From positions 186,001 through 250,000 of the forward strand of contig NZ_AP014862.1 in NCBI RefSeq assembly GCF_002355475.1: a stretch of 64,000 nt of DNA. The letters are read 5' to 3'. This document shows positions 48,096 through 57,771 of the stretch, one piece after another; position 1 is the first letter of the stretch; every line of letters starts with the position of its first letter. A program made the position numbers and the translations under genes. Origin of the DNA: Pseudomonas furukawaii. Lineage in GTDB: Bacteria > Pseudomonadota > Gammaproteobacteria > Pseudomonadales > Pseudomonadaceae. The notes beneath the pieces were generated by a model. That model was given only the letters and a program-made list of their open reading frames with translations, had not been told where the DNA came from and ran no database searches.

Positions 48096-49121
48096 TCAGC
48101 GGCCGGCGAGGGCGCGCAGGCGCTCCAGGTCGGCGGCCTTGAGGGGAATCCCCTCCCGCTCGGCGCGGGCGCGCTGGCGGTAGCGCCGATCGCCCGGCTG
48201 GCGTTCCTGGCCGGCCTCCACCATGCGCGTGATCAGGTGTTCGCAGCGTTCGGCGAAGGGGCGGCTGGCGCCACGGTCCGGGTCGATGAGGATCAGCAGC
48301 TCGCCGGTCCAGGGCGTCTGGGCGCCGGGATGGCCCGACCAGTCGAACTCGAAGGAGAAATTGCCGCCAGTGATGGCCGCCGCCAGCAGCTCCACCATCA
48401 TCGACAGGGCCGAGCCCTTGTAGCCGCCGAACGACAGCAGGGCGCCGCCGTCGAGCACGGCGCGGGGATCGGTGGTGGGACGCCCCTGGGCGTCGACCCC
48501 GAAGCCTTCCGGCAAGGCGTGCCCTTCGCGGGCGGCGATCTGCACGTCGCCGTGGGCGATGGCGCTGGTGGCCAGGTCGAACACCAGCGGGTCGCCGCCG
48601 CTGCGGGGCGCGGCGAAGGCGATGGGATTGGTGCCGAACAAGGGGCGGTGGCCGCCGTGGGGGACCACGCAGGTCATGCTGTTGACGAAGGCCAGGGCCA
48701 CCAGGCCCTCGCGGGCGAAGGGCTCCACATCCGGCCAGAGCGCGGCGAAGTGGTGGGAGTTGCGGATCGCCAGCACCGCCATGCCATTGGCCCTGACCTT
48801 CTCCAGCGCCAGGGCGCGGCCGGCCTCCAGCGCCGGTTGGGCGAATCCGCCGGCAGCGTCGACCCGCACGAAGGCGGCGCCGACATCCTCCACCACCGGT
48901 TCCGCCTGGCCGTTCACCCAGCCACTGCCCAGGGACGAGAGGTAGCCGGGGATGCGGAAGATCCCGTGGCTCTCGGAGCCGTCGCGCTGGGCGGCGGCAC
49001 AGTTCTCGGCGAGGATGGCGGCCGTTCGGGCCGAGGTGCCGTGACACTCGAAAATGCCTGCGATCAGGTTCCGCAGTTCGTCGAAGGACAGCTGGACCCT
49101 GTCGCTGGGGGGATTCTGCAT
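48096..49121 (-). CDS. dpkA: Delta1-piperideine-2-carboxylate reductase (Ldh2/MDH2 family)
   Basis: NAD(P)H-dependent reduction of the cyclic imine from D-lysine oxidation to L-pipecolate. 341 residues of the malate/L-lactate dehydrogenase-like fold: SESHGIFRIPGY (49-60), NSHHFAALWPDVEPFA (from 121), FGTNPIAFAAP. It is divergent from an RpiR regulator and opposite a D-amino-acid oxidase and an amino-acid importer. This is the gene order of the P. putida D-lysine cluster, which supports DpkA over a plain malate dehydrogenase. A role on the proline analogue is the alternative. Confidence 0.82.
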   Translation of the reverse strand: MQNPPSDRVQLSFDELRNLIAGIFECHGTSARTAAILAENCAAAQRDGSESHGIFRIPGYLSSLGSGWVNGQAEPVVEDVGAAFVRVDAAGGFAQPALEAGRALALEKVRANGMAVLAIRNSHHFAALWPDVEPFAREGLVALAFVNSMTCVVPHGGHRPLFGTNPIAFAAPRSGGDPLVFDLATSAIAHGDVQIAAREGHALPEGFGVDAQGRPTTDPRAVLDGGALLSFGGYKGSALSMMVELLAAAITGGNFSFEFDWSGHPGAQTPWTGELLILIDPDRGASRPFAERCEHLITRMVEAGQERQPGDRRYRQRARAEREGIPLKAADLERLRALAGR

Positions 49122-49175
49122 GGCGCCTTGCTCCGGCTAGTGGACTGGTCCCGCATCATAGGTTCTGCAAGTTAT

Positions 49176-49200
49176 CTGTCAAATATTGACTTGATGACAG
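49176..49200. promoter_or_regulatory. Nested inverted repeats in the dpkA/RpiR divergent promoter
   Basis: GTCAA-ATA-TTGAC (49178-49190) sits inside a wider pair CTGTCA (49176-49181) and TGACAG (49195-49200). The site lies 36-60 bp before the regulator start and 54-79 bp before dpkA, fit for an RpiR-family operator acting both ways. Confidence 0.5.
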
Positions 49201-49235
49201 AAAACAATCATTTTTCTTCGCAACCGGAGGTCACC

Positions 49236-50111
49236 ATGAATCGAACCCTCAAAGAGCGCCTGGAAGACAGCCTGTCGGCACGCACCGCGTCGTCGCGGGC
49301 GATCGCCAACTACATGCTGGCCAACCTCCAGGAGCTGCCATTCGAGACCTCCGCCGCCCTCGCCGAGAAGCTCGGCATCAGCGAGTCCACCGTGGGGCGC
49401 TTCTGTCGCGCCCTGGGCTACGCCCACTTCAAGGCGTTGAAGGCCGACCTCAAGGGCGACCTGGGAGACAGCCCCTGGCTGATCGGCGATCGGCTGAAGG
49501 AGTTCCGCCAGCAGGCGGTGGCCGGCGAGGACGCGCTGTCGGTTGGGCTGGAGCGCGAGATGGCGGCCCTGGTGCGCGTCTACGAGCACAGCCGGACTCT
49601 GCAGTGGCGCACCGTCTGCGAGCGCCTGGCGAGCATCCCGCGGGTCTATGCCGCCGGCTTCCAGACCGAGCGCGGCATCTCGGTGTCCTTCGTCCACCTG
49701 CTGCAGTACCTGCGCGACGGCGTGCACCTGGTGGATGGCGCCTCCGGCTACTTCGGCGACGTGCTGCTGTCCGCCCCGGGCCAGTCGGCCCTGGTGGTGT
49801 TCGAGGCCCGGCGCTACTCGCGTCATGCCATTGCCCTGTGCCGCCATGCGCGGGAGGCGGGCATCCCCGTGACCCTGGTCACCGACGATTACTGCGACTG
49901 GGCGGAGCAACATGCGGACGAGGTCTTCCGCGTGCCCACGGACCTCAACCTGTTCTGGGAGTCCACCGGCCCCATGCTCACCCTGGTCAACCTGCTGCTG
50001 AACGATGTCTTCAAGTGCCTCGGCCCCGATGTCGAGCAGCGCCTGGAGTCGGTCGCGGCCCTGCACAACGAGTTTGTTGGCTACACCTCCTCACCCGGCT
50101 CATCCCGCTAG
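49236..50111 (+). CDS. MurR/RpiR-family regulator of the D-lysine cluster
   Basis: 291 residues: N-terminal RpiR helix-turn-helix (LAEKLGISESTVGRFCRALGYAHFKALK, about 42-70) and a C-terminal SIS domain (VYAAGFQTERGISVSFVHLLQY and SALVVFEARRYSRHAIALCRHA). SIS domains in this family bind sugar phosphates or other small metabolites; here D-lysine or piperideine-2-carboxylate is a fair guess. ATG 49236 has GGAGG 5 nt upstream; the same frame is open back to 47856 only because the opposite strand codes for dpkA. It starts the plus-strand unit with the transporter. Confidence 0.88.
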   Translation: MNRTLKERLEDSLSARTASSRAIANYMLANLQELPFETSAALAEKLGISESTVGRFCRALGYAHFKALKADLKGDLGDSPWLIGDRLKEFRQQAVAGEDALSVGLEREMAALVRVYEHSRTLQWRTVCERLASIPRVYAAGFQTERGISVSFVHLLQYLRDGVHLVDGASGYFGDVLLSAPGQSALVVFEARRYSRHAIALCRHAREAGIPVTLVTDDYCDWAEQHADEVFRVPTDLNLFWESTGPMLTLVNLLLNDVFKCLGPDVEQRLESVAALHNEFVGYTSSPGSSR

Positions 50112-50137
50112 AACAACCCTAATAAGAGGCAGCATCG

Positions 50138-50896
50138 ATGAAACGACTCACCCGTCTGGCACTGGCTTCCCTGGCTTTCTGCGGCCTGGTCGCGACCGCG
50201 CAGGCCGAGACCCTGCGTATCGCCACCGAAGGCGCCTACCCGCCCTTCAACTACGTGGACTCGAAGAACCAGCTGCACGGGTTCGACGTCGACATCGCCA
50301 ACGCGCTCTGCGCGAAACTCAAGGTGGAATGCACGCTGGTGGCCCAGGACTGGGACGGCATCATCCCCGCCCTGCTGGCGAAGAAATACGACGCCGTGGT
50401 CGCGTCCATGGTGATCACCGAGGAGCGCCAGAAGAAGGTGGCCTTCACCGATCGCTACTACCGCACCCGCCTGGCGGTGGCGGTGGCCAAGGGCTCCGAA
50501 CTCAAGGACACCCGCCCGGAAAGCTTCAAGGGCCTGGTGGTGGGCGCCCAGTCCGCCACCACCCAGGGCATGTACGCCGAGGACATCTACGGCGCCGCCG
50601 GTGCCGAGGTGAAGCTCTACCCGTCCCAGGACGAGGCCAATGCCGACCTGGCCACCGGCCGCCTCGATGCGCTGGTGCACGACAAGTTCCCGCTGCTGGA
50701 CTGGCTGGCCAAGGACGGTAATGACTGCTGCGTCCTGCTGGGCGACATCCAGGGCACCGACGACGAAGTGGCCATCGCCGTGCGCCAGGAAGACAACGCC
50801 CTGCGCGAGCGCCTGAACAAGGCCCTGGCGGAGATGGTCGCGGACGGCACCTACAAGCAGATCGCCAGCCGCTACTTCCCCTTCGACATCTATTGA
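50138..50896 (+). CDS. Periplasmic basic-amino-acid-binding protein
   Basis: 252 residues: signal peptide of about 23 (MKRLTRLALASLAFCG then ATAQA), then TLRIATEGAYPPFNYVDSKNQLHGFDVDIANALC, the lysine/arginine/ornithine-binding family pattern. QDWDGIIPALLAKKYDAVVASM and TEERQKKVAFTD continue it. It is the likely D-lysine receptor of the importer, by position between the regulator and permease genes. Confidence 0.88.
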   Translation: MKRLTRLALASLAFCGLVATAQAETLRIATEGAYPPFNYVDSKNQLHGFDVDIANALCAKLKVECTLVAQDWDGIIPALLAKKYDAVVASMVITEERQKKVAFTDRYYRTRLAVAVAKGSELKDTRPESFKGLVVGAQSATTQGMYAEDIYGAAGAEVKLYPSQDEANADLATGRLDALVHDKFPLLDWLAKDGNDCCVLLGDIQGTDDEVAIAVRQEDNALRERLNKALAEMVADGTYKQIASRYFPFDIY

Positions 50897-50949
50897 TCCG
50901 TCGCCCCGTGCCCGGCACCCGCCGGGCACACCGCCGCGAGGCCTGAATC

Positions 50950-51669
50950 ATGTTCGAGCAGTTGGCTCTTCTCTCCCTGGGCGAGGGCGGCTGGGGCATG
51001 GCCCTGCTGGCCGGCGCCCTGGTCACCCTGTCCCTGGCGCTGGCCTGCCTGCCCCTGGGCCTGTCCCTTGGCTTGCTGGTCGCCCTGGGCGCCCGCTCGC
51101 CCCATCGCGGGCGGCGCGCACTGTCCTCCGTCTTCGCCACCGTCTTTCGTGGCCTGCCGGAGTTGCTCACCCTGCTGATCGTCTACTACGGCTGCCAGAT
51201 CGGTGTGCAAAAGCTGCTGGCGCACTTCGGCCACACCACCGAGGTCAGCATCAACGCCTTCCTCGCCGCGATGATCGCCTTCAGCCTGGTCTTCGCCGCG
51301 TTCTCCAGCCAGGTCTGGCTCGGCGCCTTCAAGGTGATCGGCAAGGGCCAGTACGAGGCCGCCCAGGTGCTGGGCCTGTCCCGCGTCACCACCTTCTTCC
51401 GGGTGATCCTGCCGCAGCTGACCCGTGTCGCCCTGCCGGGGCTGTCCAACAATTGGCTGAGCCTGCTCAAGGACACCTCGCTGGTTTCCACCATTTCCCT
51501 GGTGGACGTGATGCGCCAGACCAACCTGGCGGTGAGCGCGACCAAGGAGCCGATGCTGTTCTATGGCTGCGCCTGCCTGATCTACCTGTTCTTCTCCGCC
51601 CTTTCAGGCCGGGTATTCAGCTACGCCGAGAAGCGCTACAGCCTCGGCCACAGGAGTCAGCGCGCATGA
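50950..51669 (+). CDS. Amino-acid ABC transporter permease 1 (HisQ-like)
   Basis: 239 residues, about five membrane helices, FRGLPELLTLLIVYYG and EAA loop EAAQVLGLSRVTTFFRVILP. Pairs with the next permease, whose ATG overlaps this stop (ATGA). Confidence 0.9.
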   Translation: MFEQLALLSLGEGGWGMALLAGALVTLSLALACLPLGLSLGLLVALGARSPHRGRRALSSVFATVFRGLPELLTLLIVYYGCQIGVQKLLAHFGHTTEVSINAFLAAMIAFSLVFAAFSSQVWLGAFKVIGKGQYEAAQVLGLSRVTTFFRVILPQLTRVALPGLSNNWLSLLKDTSLVSTISLVDVMRQTNLAVSATKEPMLFYGCACLIYLFFSALSGRVFSYAEKRYSLGHRSQRA

Positions 51670-52370
51670 GCGAGTTCCTGCACTTCTTCGTCGATCCCGA
51701 GTTGCTGGACCGCTACGGCCTGCGCCTGCTGGACGGCCTGCTGGTCACCGCGAAGCTGGTGGCCATCTCCTTCAGCCTCGGCCTGGTGCTGGGGCTGCTG
51801 CTGGCCCTGGCGCGCAACTCCGGCAGCCGCGCGCTGCGCGGTTTCGCCGGCGGCTACATCTACCTGTTCCGGGGCTCGCCGCTGCTGGCCCAGTTGTTCC
51901 TGCTCTACTACGGCGTCGGCTCCTTCCGTGAGTTCTGGCAGGACCTGGGGCTCTGGTGGTTCTTCCGCGACGCCTGGTTCTGCGCGTTGCTGGCCTTCAC
52001 CCTGAACACCGCCGCCTACCAGGCGGAGATCTTCCGCGGCAGCCTGCTGGCCATCGCTCCCGGCCAGTACGAGGCGGCTTCGGCCCTCGGTCTGTCGCGT
52101 CGCACGACCTTCTTCAGGGTGGTGCTGCCGCAGTCGCTGCTGGTGGCCGTGCCGCCCCTGGGCAACGAGCTGATCCTGATGATCAAGGCCAGCGCCATCG
52201 CCTCCCTGGTGACCATCCACGACCTGATGGGCGTGGCCAAGGCCGGTTTCTCCCGCACCTTCGACTTCCAGCTCTACCTCTGGGCGGCGGTGCTCTACCT
52301 GGTGCTGGTGGAGCTGATCCGCCGGGGCCTGCTGCGGGTCGAGGGGCGCCTGGGGCGTCACCTGAACTAG
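51666..52370 (+). CDS. Amino-acid ABC transporter permease 2 (HisM-like)
   Basis: 234 residues, about five membrane helices, FRGSPLLAQLFLLYYG and EAA loop EAASALGLSRRTTFFRVVLP. The start at 51666 is fixed by the ATGA overlap with permease 1. It is followed by the oxidase gene after 48 nt. Confidence 0.9.
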   Translation: MSEFLHFFVDPELLDRYGLRLLDGLLVTAKLVAISFSLGLVLGLLLALARNSGSRALRGFAGGYIYLFRGSPLLAQLFLLYYGVGSFREFWQDLGLWWFFRDAWFCALLAFTLNTAAYQAEIFRGSLLAIAPGQYEAASALGLSRRTTFFRVVLPQSLLVAVPPLGNELILMIKASAIASLVTIHDLMGVAKAGFSRTFDFQLYLWAAVLYLVLVELIRRGLLRVEGRLGRHLN

Positions 52371-52418
52371 TTCACACCCATCCAGGCACCGCCAGAGTGC
52401 CCTTCGAAGGATCCTTAC

Positions 52419-53660
52419 ATGGACTGCGACATCCTTGTCCTGGGCGCCGGCATCGTCGGCGTCTCCACTGCCCTCCATCTCCAGGCGCGCGGCCGTGACG
52501 TCTGCCTGGTGGACCGCGCGGAGCCCGGCTCCGGCACCAGCCATGGCAACGCCGGGCTGATCGAGCGTTCCAGCGTCATTCCCTACGCCTTTCCCCGCGA
52601 CCTCGGGGCGCTGCTGCGCTATGGCCTGAACCGTCAGCCCGACGTGCGCTACAGCCCGACCTATCTGCCCCGGCTCGCGCCCTGGCTGGCGGCCTATTGG
52701 TACCAGTCCGCGCCCCGGCGCCTGGAGGCGGCCTCGCGGGCGATGCTGCCGCTGGTGGAGCGCAGCGTGGAAGAACACGACCAACTGGTGGCCGCCGCCG
52801 GGCTCGAACACCTGATCCGCGCCAAGGGCTGGATGGACATCTATCGCAGCCCCGAGGCCCTGGCCCGGGCGGCGGACGAAGCGCGGTCTCTGGACCGCTT
52901 CGGGCTGCGTTACGAGATCCTCGATGGCGACGCCCTACGCCGCCGTGAACCGCACCTGGGGCCGGTAGCGGCCGGCGGCATTCATTGGCACGACCCGAAG
53001 ACGGTGCTCGACCCGGGCGCCCTGGTGCGCGGCTACGCCGAGCTTTTCGTGCGCCGCGGCGGGCGGTTGCTGACGGGCGACGCCCGTGGGCTGACCCGGC
53101 GCGGCGACGCCTGGTGCCTTTCGGTCGGCGACCTGGACCTGCAGGCGCCGCAGGTGGTGGTGGCCCTGGGACCCCAGTCGGGCGACCTGTTCCGCCAGCT
53201 GGGCTATCGCATCCCGCTGGCGATCAAGCGCGGCTACCACATGCACTACGCCCCGGTGGAGGGTGCCGGCCTCGACCACTCCATCTGCGACGCCCAGAGT
53301 GGCTATGTGCTGGCGCCCATGGCCCGTGGCATCCGCCTGACCACCGGCATCGAGTTCGCCCACCCGGATGCGCCCGCCAACGAGATCCAGTTGCGGCGGG
53401 CCGAGCGTCTGGCCCGCGAACTGCTCCCCCTGGGCCGCCGGCTGGATGCCGAACCCTGGCTGGGCCGCCGCCCCTGCCTGCCGGACATGCGCCCGGTGAT
53501 AGGTGCCGCACCGCGCCATCCCGGGCTCTGGTTCAACTTCGGCCACGCCCATCACGGCCTGACCCTGGGGCCGGTCAGCGGCCGCCTGCTGGCGGAAGTG
53601 ATGACCGGCGAGCGCCCCTTCACCGACCCGACGCCCTATGGCGCCCAGCGTTTCGGCTGA
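52419..53660 (+). CDS. amaD: FAD-dependent D-amino-acid oxidase/dehydrogenase, probably for D-lysine
   Basis: 413 residues of the DadA/DAO family: FAD-binding GAGIVG at 9-14, [18 protein letters not shown], and the C-terminal [14 protein letters not shown] block. It would oxidise D-lysine to the 2-oxo acid, which cyclises to piperideine-2-carboxylate for DpkA. Assignment to AmaD rests on the neighbourhood, which matches the P. putida cluster gene by gene. Otherwise it would be named only a DadA-like enzyme. It lies between permease and ATPase genes of the same importer. Confidence 0.8.
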   Translation: MDCDILVLGAGIVGVSTALHLQARGRDVCLVDRAEPGSGTSHGNAGLIERSSVIPYAFPRDLGALLRYGLNRQPDVRYSPTYLPRLAPWLAAYWYQSAPRRLEAASRAMLPLVERSVEEHDQLVAAAGLEHLIRAKGWMDIYRSPEALARAADEARSLDRFGLRYEILDGDALRRREPHLGPVAAGGIHWHDPKTVLDPGALVRGYAELFVRRGGRLLTGDARGLTRRGDAWCLSVGDLDLQAPQVVVALGPQSGDLFRQLGYRIPLAIKRGYHMHYAPVEGAGLDHSICDAQSGYVLAPMARGIRLTTGIEFAHPDAPANEIQLRRAERLARELLPLGRRLDAEPWLGRRPCLPDMRPVIGAAPRHPGLWFNFGHAHHGLTLGPVSGRLLAEVMTGERPFTDPTPYGAQRFG

Positions 53661-53707
53661 GCGCCAGGGCCGATCACTTGCCGATACAGGACAATGAGGA
53701 CAACAAG

Positions 53708-54499
53708 ATGTTATCGAGCATGAAAGCCAAGCCTGTCGCCTCTCCCCGCCTTGCCGCCGTGCCTCAGGTGCCGGCTGTGGTGCTCGAGGGGCTGGAGAAG
53801 CAGTACGGGGATTTCTCCGTGCTCAAGGGGATCGACCTGGTGGTCCGGCCGGGGGAGCGCATCGTGCTCTGCGGGCCCTCCGGCTCCGGCAAGTCGACCC
53901 TGATCCGCTGCATCAATCGCCTTGAGGGTGCCAGTGGCGGACGCATCCTGGTCAACGGCTGCGACCTGATGGCGGACCCGCGCCGGGGCTCCGAGGTGCT
54001 GCGGGAGGTGGGCATGGTGTTCCAGCACTTCAACCTCTTCCCCCACATGAGCGTGCTGGACAACTGCACCCTGGCGCCGATGTCGGTGCGCGGCCTGTCC
54101 CGCGCCGAGGCCGAGGAGCGGGCGCGGGAGTACCTGCGCAAGGTGGGCATCGAGAGCCACGCCCACAAGTACCCGAGCCAGCTGTCCGGCGGTCAGCAGC
54201 AGCGGGTGGCGATCGCCCGGGCGCTGTGCATGGAGCCGAAGATCATGCTGTTCGACGAGCCCACCTCGGCGCTGGACCCGGAGATGGTCGGCGAGGTGCT
54301 GGACGTGATGGTGAAGCTGGCCGGCAGCGGCATGACCATGCTCTGCGTGACCCACGAGATGGGATTCGCCCGGCAGGTGGCCGAGCGGGTGCTGTTCCTG
54401 GAGGGCGGGCGGATCGTCGAGGACAGCCCGCCGGAGACCTTCTTCAATGCGCCGAAGAGCGAGCGGGCCAAGGCCTTTCTGTCGCAGATCCTGCATTGA
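53708..54499 (+). CDS. Amino-acid ABC transporter ATP-binding protein
   Basis: 263 residues; Walker A GPSGSGKS at 56-63, signature LSGGQQQR from 159, Walker B MLFDEP at 180-185, HisP/GlnQ type. It has about 20 extra residues at the N-terminus before the conserved core. The start at 53708 follows GAGGA; AACAAG between them is one base short of an Hfq/Crc motif. It energises the importer encoded upstream. Confidence 0.9.
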   Translation: MLSSMKAKPVASPRLAAVPQVPAVVLEGLEKQYGDFSVLKGIDLVVRPGERIVLCGPSGSGKSTLIRCINRLEGASGGRILVNGCDLMADPRRGSEVLREVGMVFQHFNLFPHMSVLDNCTLAPMSVRGLSRAEAEERAREYLRKVGIESHAHKYPSQLSGGQQQRVAIARALCMEPKIMLFDEPTSALDPEMVGEVLDVMVKLAGSGMTMLCVTHEMGFARQVAERVLFLEGGRIVEDSPPETFFNAPKSERAKAFLSQILH

Positions 54500-54547
54500 G
54501 CGAGGTGCTCACGGGGAAGGCGGGAAACCATCCAATGGCACGGACAG

Positions 54548-54572
54548 CCCCCTCTCCGCTCGGGAGAGGGGG
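54548..54572. terminator. Hairpin between the convergent ATPase and rlmI genes
   Basis: Arms CCCCCTCTCC/GGAGAGGGGG with a 5-nt loop, 48 nt past the ATPase stop. No U-run. CCCTCTCC-type hairpins are widespread intergenic elements, so this may be a repeat rather than a classical terminator. Confidence 0.5.
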
Positions 54573-54589
54573 GACGCCGTGCGCCCCGT

Positions 54590-54618
54590 GGCGATCGAGT
54601 TCGCCCCTGCGCAGGCGC
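54590..54618. repeat. REP-like dispersed element, copy B
   Basis: GGCGATCGAGTTCGCCCC, then TGCGCAGGCG. It matches the element at 34398-34418 at most positions and likewise lies between convergent genes. Confidence 0.4.
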
Positions 54619-54631
54619 GGAGAGCCTGCCG

Positions 54632-55828
54632 TCAGGCGTTGGGCAGCAGGCGGACGGTCAGGCTCTTGATGTAGCGGGTTTCGGCGATGGCCGGGTGCAC
54701 CGGATGGTCCGGGCCTTGGCCGCCGCGCTCCAGCAGCTGGATATTGCGGTCCAGGTGGCGGGCGCTGCCCAGCAGGATGTTCTGCAGGTCGTCTTCCGGC
54801 AGGTGCATGGAGCAGGAGGCGCTGACCAGGATGCCGTCCTTGTTCAGCAGGCGCATGGCCTGTTCGTTGAGGCGGCGGTAGGCGGCCTCGCCGTTCTTCA
54901 GGTCCTTCTTGCGCTTGATGAAGGCGGGCGGATCGGCCACCACGACGTCGAAGCGCTCCTCGGCGGCCTTCAGTTCCTTCAGGGCCTCGAAGACATCGCC
55001 TTCCACACAGGTGACCTTCTCCGCCACGCCGTTGAGGGTGGCGTTGCGCTCCACGCCATCCAGGGCGAAGCCGGAGGCGTCGACGCAGAAGACTTCGCTG
55101 GCGCCGAAGGCGGCGGCCTGCACGCCCCAGCCGCCGATGTAGCTGAACAGGTCCAGCACGCGCTTGCCCTTGGCGTAGGGCGCCAGACGCGCGCGGTTCA
55201 TGCGGTGGTCGTAGAACCAGCCGGTCTTCTGGCCCTCCAGCACCGGGGCTTCGAACTTCACGCCGTTCTCTTCCAGGGCGACCCATTCCGGCACCACGCC
55301 GAAGGCGGTGTCGACGTAGCGTTCCAGGCCCTCGGCGTCACGGGCGCTGGAGTCGTTCTTCCAGAGCACGCCTCGGGGCTTCAGCACCTGCACCAGGGCA
55401 TCGAGCACGGCGGCCTTGTTGCGCTCCATGGCGGCGGAGGCCAGCTGCACCACCAGGTGGTCGCCGAAGCGGTCCACCACCAGGCCCGGCAGCAGGTCGG
55501 AGTCGCCGTAGACCAGGCGGTAGAAGGGCTTGTCGAACAGCCGCTCGCGCAGGCTCAGGGCCACGTTGAGGCGATGCACCAGCAGGGACTTGTCCAGGCT
55601 GTGCTTGACGTCGCGGGACACCAGGCGCGCGCAGATCAGGTTGTTCGGGCTCAGGGCGACCACGCCCAGGGCCTTGCCGCCGGCGGCCTCGAGAATGGCC
55701 TGGTCGCCGGGCTGGAAGCCGGTCAGCGGGGTGGCGACCACGTCCACTTCGTTGCTGTAGACCCACAGGTGGCCGGCGCGCAGGCGTCGGTCGGCGTTGG
55801 CTTTGAGGCGCAGGCTGGGCAGGGACAT
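54632..55828 (-). CDS. rlmI: 23S rRNA m5C1962 methyltransferase
   Basis: 398 residues: N-terminal PUA domain (LRLKANADRRLRAGHLWVYSNEV), then a Rossmann methyltransferase: RVLDLFSYIGGWGVQAA is the SAM loop, VVADPPAFIKRKKDL is motif IV, and SASCSMHLPEDD holds a further conserved block. Matches E. coli RlmI in length and order. Single gene. Confidence 0.92.
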   Translation of the reverse strand: MSLPSLRLKANADRRLRAGHLWVYSNEVDVVATPLTGFQPGDQAILEAAGGKALGVVALSPNNLICARLVSRDVKHSLDKSLLVHRLNVALSLRERLFDKPFYRLVYGDSDLLPGLVVDRFGDHLVVQLASAAMERNKAAVLDALVQVLKPRGVLWKNDSSARDAEGLERYVDTAFGVVPEWVALEENGVKFEAPVLEGQKTGWFYDHRMNRARLAPYAKGKRVLDLFSYIGGWGVQAAAFGASEVFCVDASGFALDGVERNATLNGVAEKVTCVEGDVFEALKELKAAEERFDVVVADPPAFIKRKKDLKNGEAAYRRLNEQAMRLLNKDGILVSASCSMHLPEDDLQNILLGSARHLDRNIQLLERGGQGPDHPVHPAIAETRYIKSLTVRLLPNA

Positions 55829-56004
55829 GGTCGCTCTCCGGAAAAAAGGCGCGGATTATACCTCAGCCGGTGGGGTCGCCGGAGGCCGCCGGGCGGGGGG
55901 TATGGCCAATTGGCACGACAGCCGGAAAAATGGCCCGAAAGGCCGCGCCAAGCCCTGGCGCATCCGGGTAGACTGTCGCCACGGTCAGACTTTTCCTCAT
56001 TCTC

Positions 56005-56871
56005 ATGTCTCAAGAACTTTCAGCAGAACAGATTCGTCAGGTCCTGCAGGGCATCAGTGTGCCGCCGCAGCCGCAGATCATGGTCGACCTCCAGATGGAG
56101 CAGGTCATGCCCAGCCCGGACCTGCGCAGCATCGCCAAGCTGATCAGCCAGGATCCGGGGCTCTCCGGCGCGCTGCTGAAGATCGTCAACTCGCCCTTCT
56201 TCGGCCTCACCAATCGCATCGCGTCCATCCAGCAGGCGGTGAACCTGCTGGGCTGCAATACCGTGATCAACCTGATCAACGCCCAGTCCATCAAGGGCGA
56301 GATGAGCGACGAGACCATCGTCACCCTCAACCGGTTCTGGGACACCGCCCAGGACGTGGCCATGACCAGCCTCACCCTGGCCAAGCGGATCGGCTACCAG
56401 TCGCCCGACGAGGCCTACGCCCTGGGGCTGTTCCACAACTGCGGCATCCCGCTGATGCTCAAGCGCTTCCCCGACTACATGCTGGTGCTGGAGGAAGCCT
56501 ATGCCAGCGCCGGTCCGGAGCGTCGGGTGGTGGATACCGAGAACCGCCTGCTGAACACCAACCACGCCGTGGTGGGCTATTTCACGGCGCGCTCCTGGCG
56601 CCTGCCGGAACACCTCTGCGAGGCCATCGCCAACCACCACAACGCCCTGTCGATCATCACCGACGACTCCGGCCGTGACGCCCAGTTGAAGACCCTCCTG
56701 GCGATCCTCAAGATGGCCGAGCACATCTGTGCCTCGCACCTGGTGCTGGGTAACCAGGCCGAGGACTACGAGTGGCTGAGCATCCGCAGCCAGGTGCTGG
56801 ACTACGTGGGGCTCTCGGAGTACGACTTCGAGAACCTCAAGGAAACCATCCGCGAGCTCGGGGTTAACTGA
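56005..56871 (+). CDS. HDOD-domain signalling protein
   Basis: 288 residues with an HDOD domain over about 15-215: [62 protein letters not shown] is a non-catalytic relative of HD phosphohydrolases found in regulatory proteins that link signals to motility or the cell cycle. It has no attached GGDEF, EAL or receiver domain. It directly precedes mutM, with 25 nt between. Confidence 0.87.
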   Translation: MSQELSAEQIRQVLQGISVPPQPQIMVDLQMEQVMPSPDLRSIAKLISQDPGLSGALLKIVNSPFFGLTNRIASIQQAVNLLGCNTVINLINAQSIKGEMSDETIVTLNRFWDTAQDVAMTSLTLAKRIGYQSPDEAYALGLFHNCGIPLMLKRFPDYMLVLEEAYASAGPERRVVDTENRLLNTNHAVVGYFTARSWRLPEHLCEAIANHHNALSIITDDSGRDAQLKTLLAILKMAEHICASHLVLGNQAEDYEWLSIRSQVLDYVGLSEYDFENLKETIRELGVN

Positions 56872-56896
56872 GCCGCGTTGCCGTTCCGAGATTCCG

Positions 56897-57709
56897 ATGC
56901 CTGAACTACCCGAAGTCGAGACCACCCGCCGGGGCATCGCGCCCTACCTCGAAGGCCAGCGCGTCAGCCGCGTGATCGTCCGTGAGCGTCGCCTGCGCTG
57001 GCCGATTCCCGAGGACCTGGATGTGCGACTCTCCGGCCAGCTCATCCTGCGGGTGGAGCGTCGCGCCAAGTACCTGCTGCTGGGCGCCGAGGCCGGCACC
57101 CTCATCAGCCACCTGGGCATGTCCGGCAGCCTCCGCCTGGTGGAGGCGGGGCTGGCGGCGGGCAAGCACGAGCATGTGGATATCGAGCTGGAGTCGGGCA
57201 TGGCCCTGCGCTACACCGATCCCCGTCGTTTCGGCGCGCTGCTCTGGAGCCAGGATCCGCTGAACCACGAGCTGCTCCGCCACCTGGGCCCCGAACCGCT
57301 CACCGACCTGTTCGATGGCGACCGGCTGTTCCAGCTGTCCCGGGGCCGCAGCATGGCGGTCAAGCCCTTCATCATGGATAACGCGGTGGTGGTGGGCGTC
57401 GGCAATATCTACGCCAGCGAGGCTTTGTTCGCCGCCGGCATCGATCCCCGTCGAGAAGCCGGCTCCATCTCCCGCGCCCGCTACCTGAAGCTGGCGGAGG
57501 CGATCAAGCGTATCCTCGCCCAGGCCATCGAGTGCGGCGGCACCACGCTGCGGGACTTCGTCGGTGGCGACGGCAAGCCCGGCTACTTCCAGCAGGAACT
57601 CTGGGTCTACGGCCGGGGCGGCGAGTTCTGCCGCCAGTGCGGCTCCACCCTGCGGGAGATTCGCCTCGGCCAGCGCGCCAGTGTCTACTGTCCGCGTTGC
57701 CAGCGCTGA
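56897..57709 (+). CDS. mutM: Formamidopyrimidine-DNA glycosylase
   Basis: Removes 8-oxoguanine and formamidopyrimidines and nicks the site. 270 residues. Catalytic Pro2, Glu3 and Lys58 (RRAKYLLLG) are present, as are the helix-two-turn-helix ([18 protein letters not shown]) and the C-terminal zinc finger (CRQCG and CPRC). The order next to the acyltransferase and coaD regions is as in other Pseudomonas. Confidence 0.97.
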   Translation: MPELPEVETTRRGIAPYLEGQRVSRVIVRERRLRWPIPEDLDVRLSGQLILRVERRAKYLLLGAEAGTLISHLGMSGSLRLVEAGLAAGKHEHVDIELESGMALRYTDPRRFGALLWSQDPLNHELLRHLGPEPLTDLFDGDRLFQLSRGRSMAVKPFIMDNAVVVGVGNIYASEALFAAGIDPRREAGSISRARYLKLAEAIKRILAQAIECGGTTLRDFVGGDGKPGYFQQELWVYGRGGEFCRQCGSTLREIRLGQRASVYCPRCQR

Positions 57710-57771
57710 TCCCTCATCGGTCGCCTGTGCCCGGCGGCCCATCAACGGAAGAACAAGAAAGACCCCTGCCC

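Noticed and set aside
47856-49235. Long N-terminal extension of the RpiR regulator frame
   Set aside because: The extension is antisense to dpkA; the RpiR domain starts just after ATG 49236, which has a GGAGG site.
55905-55925. Possible sigma-54 promoter (TTGGCACGACAGCC) before the HDOD gene
   Set aside because: The -24 part fits but the -12 TTGC element is missing at the required distance.
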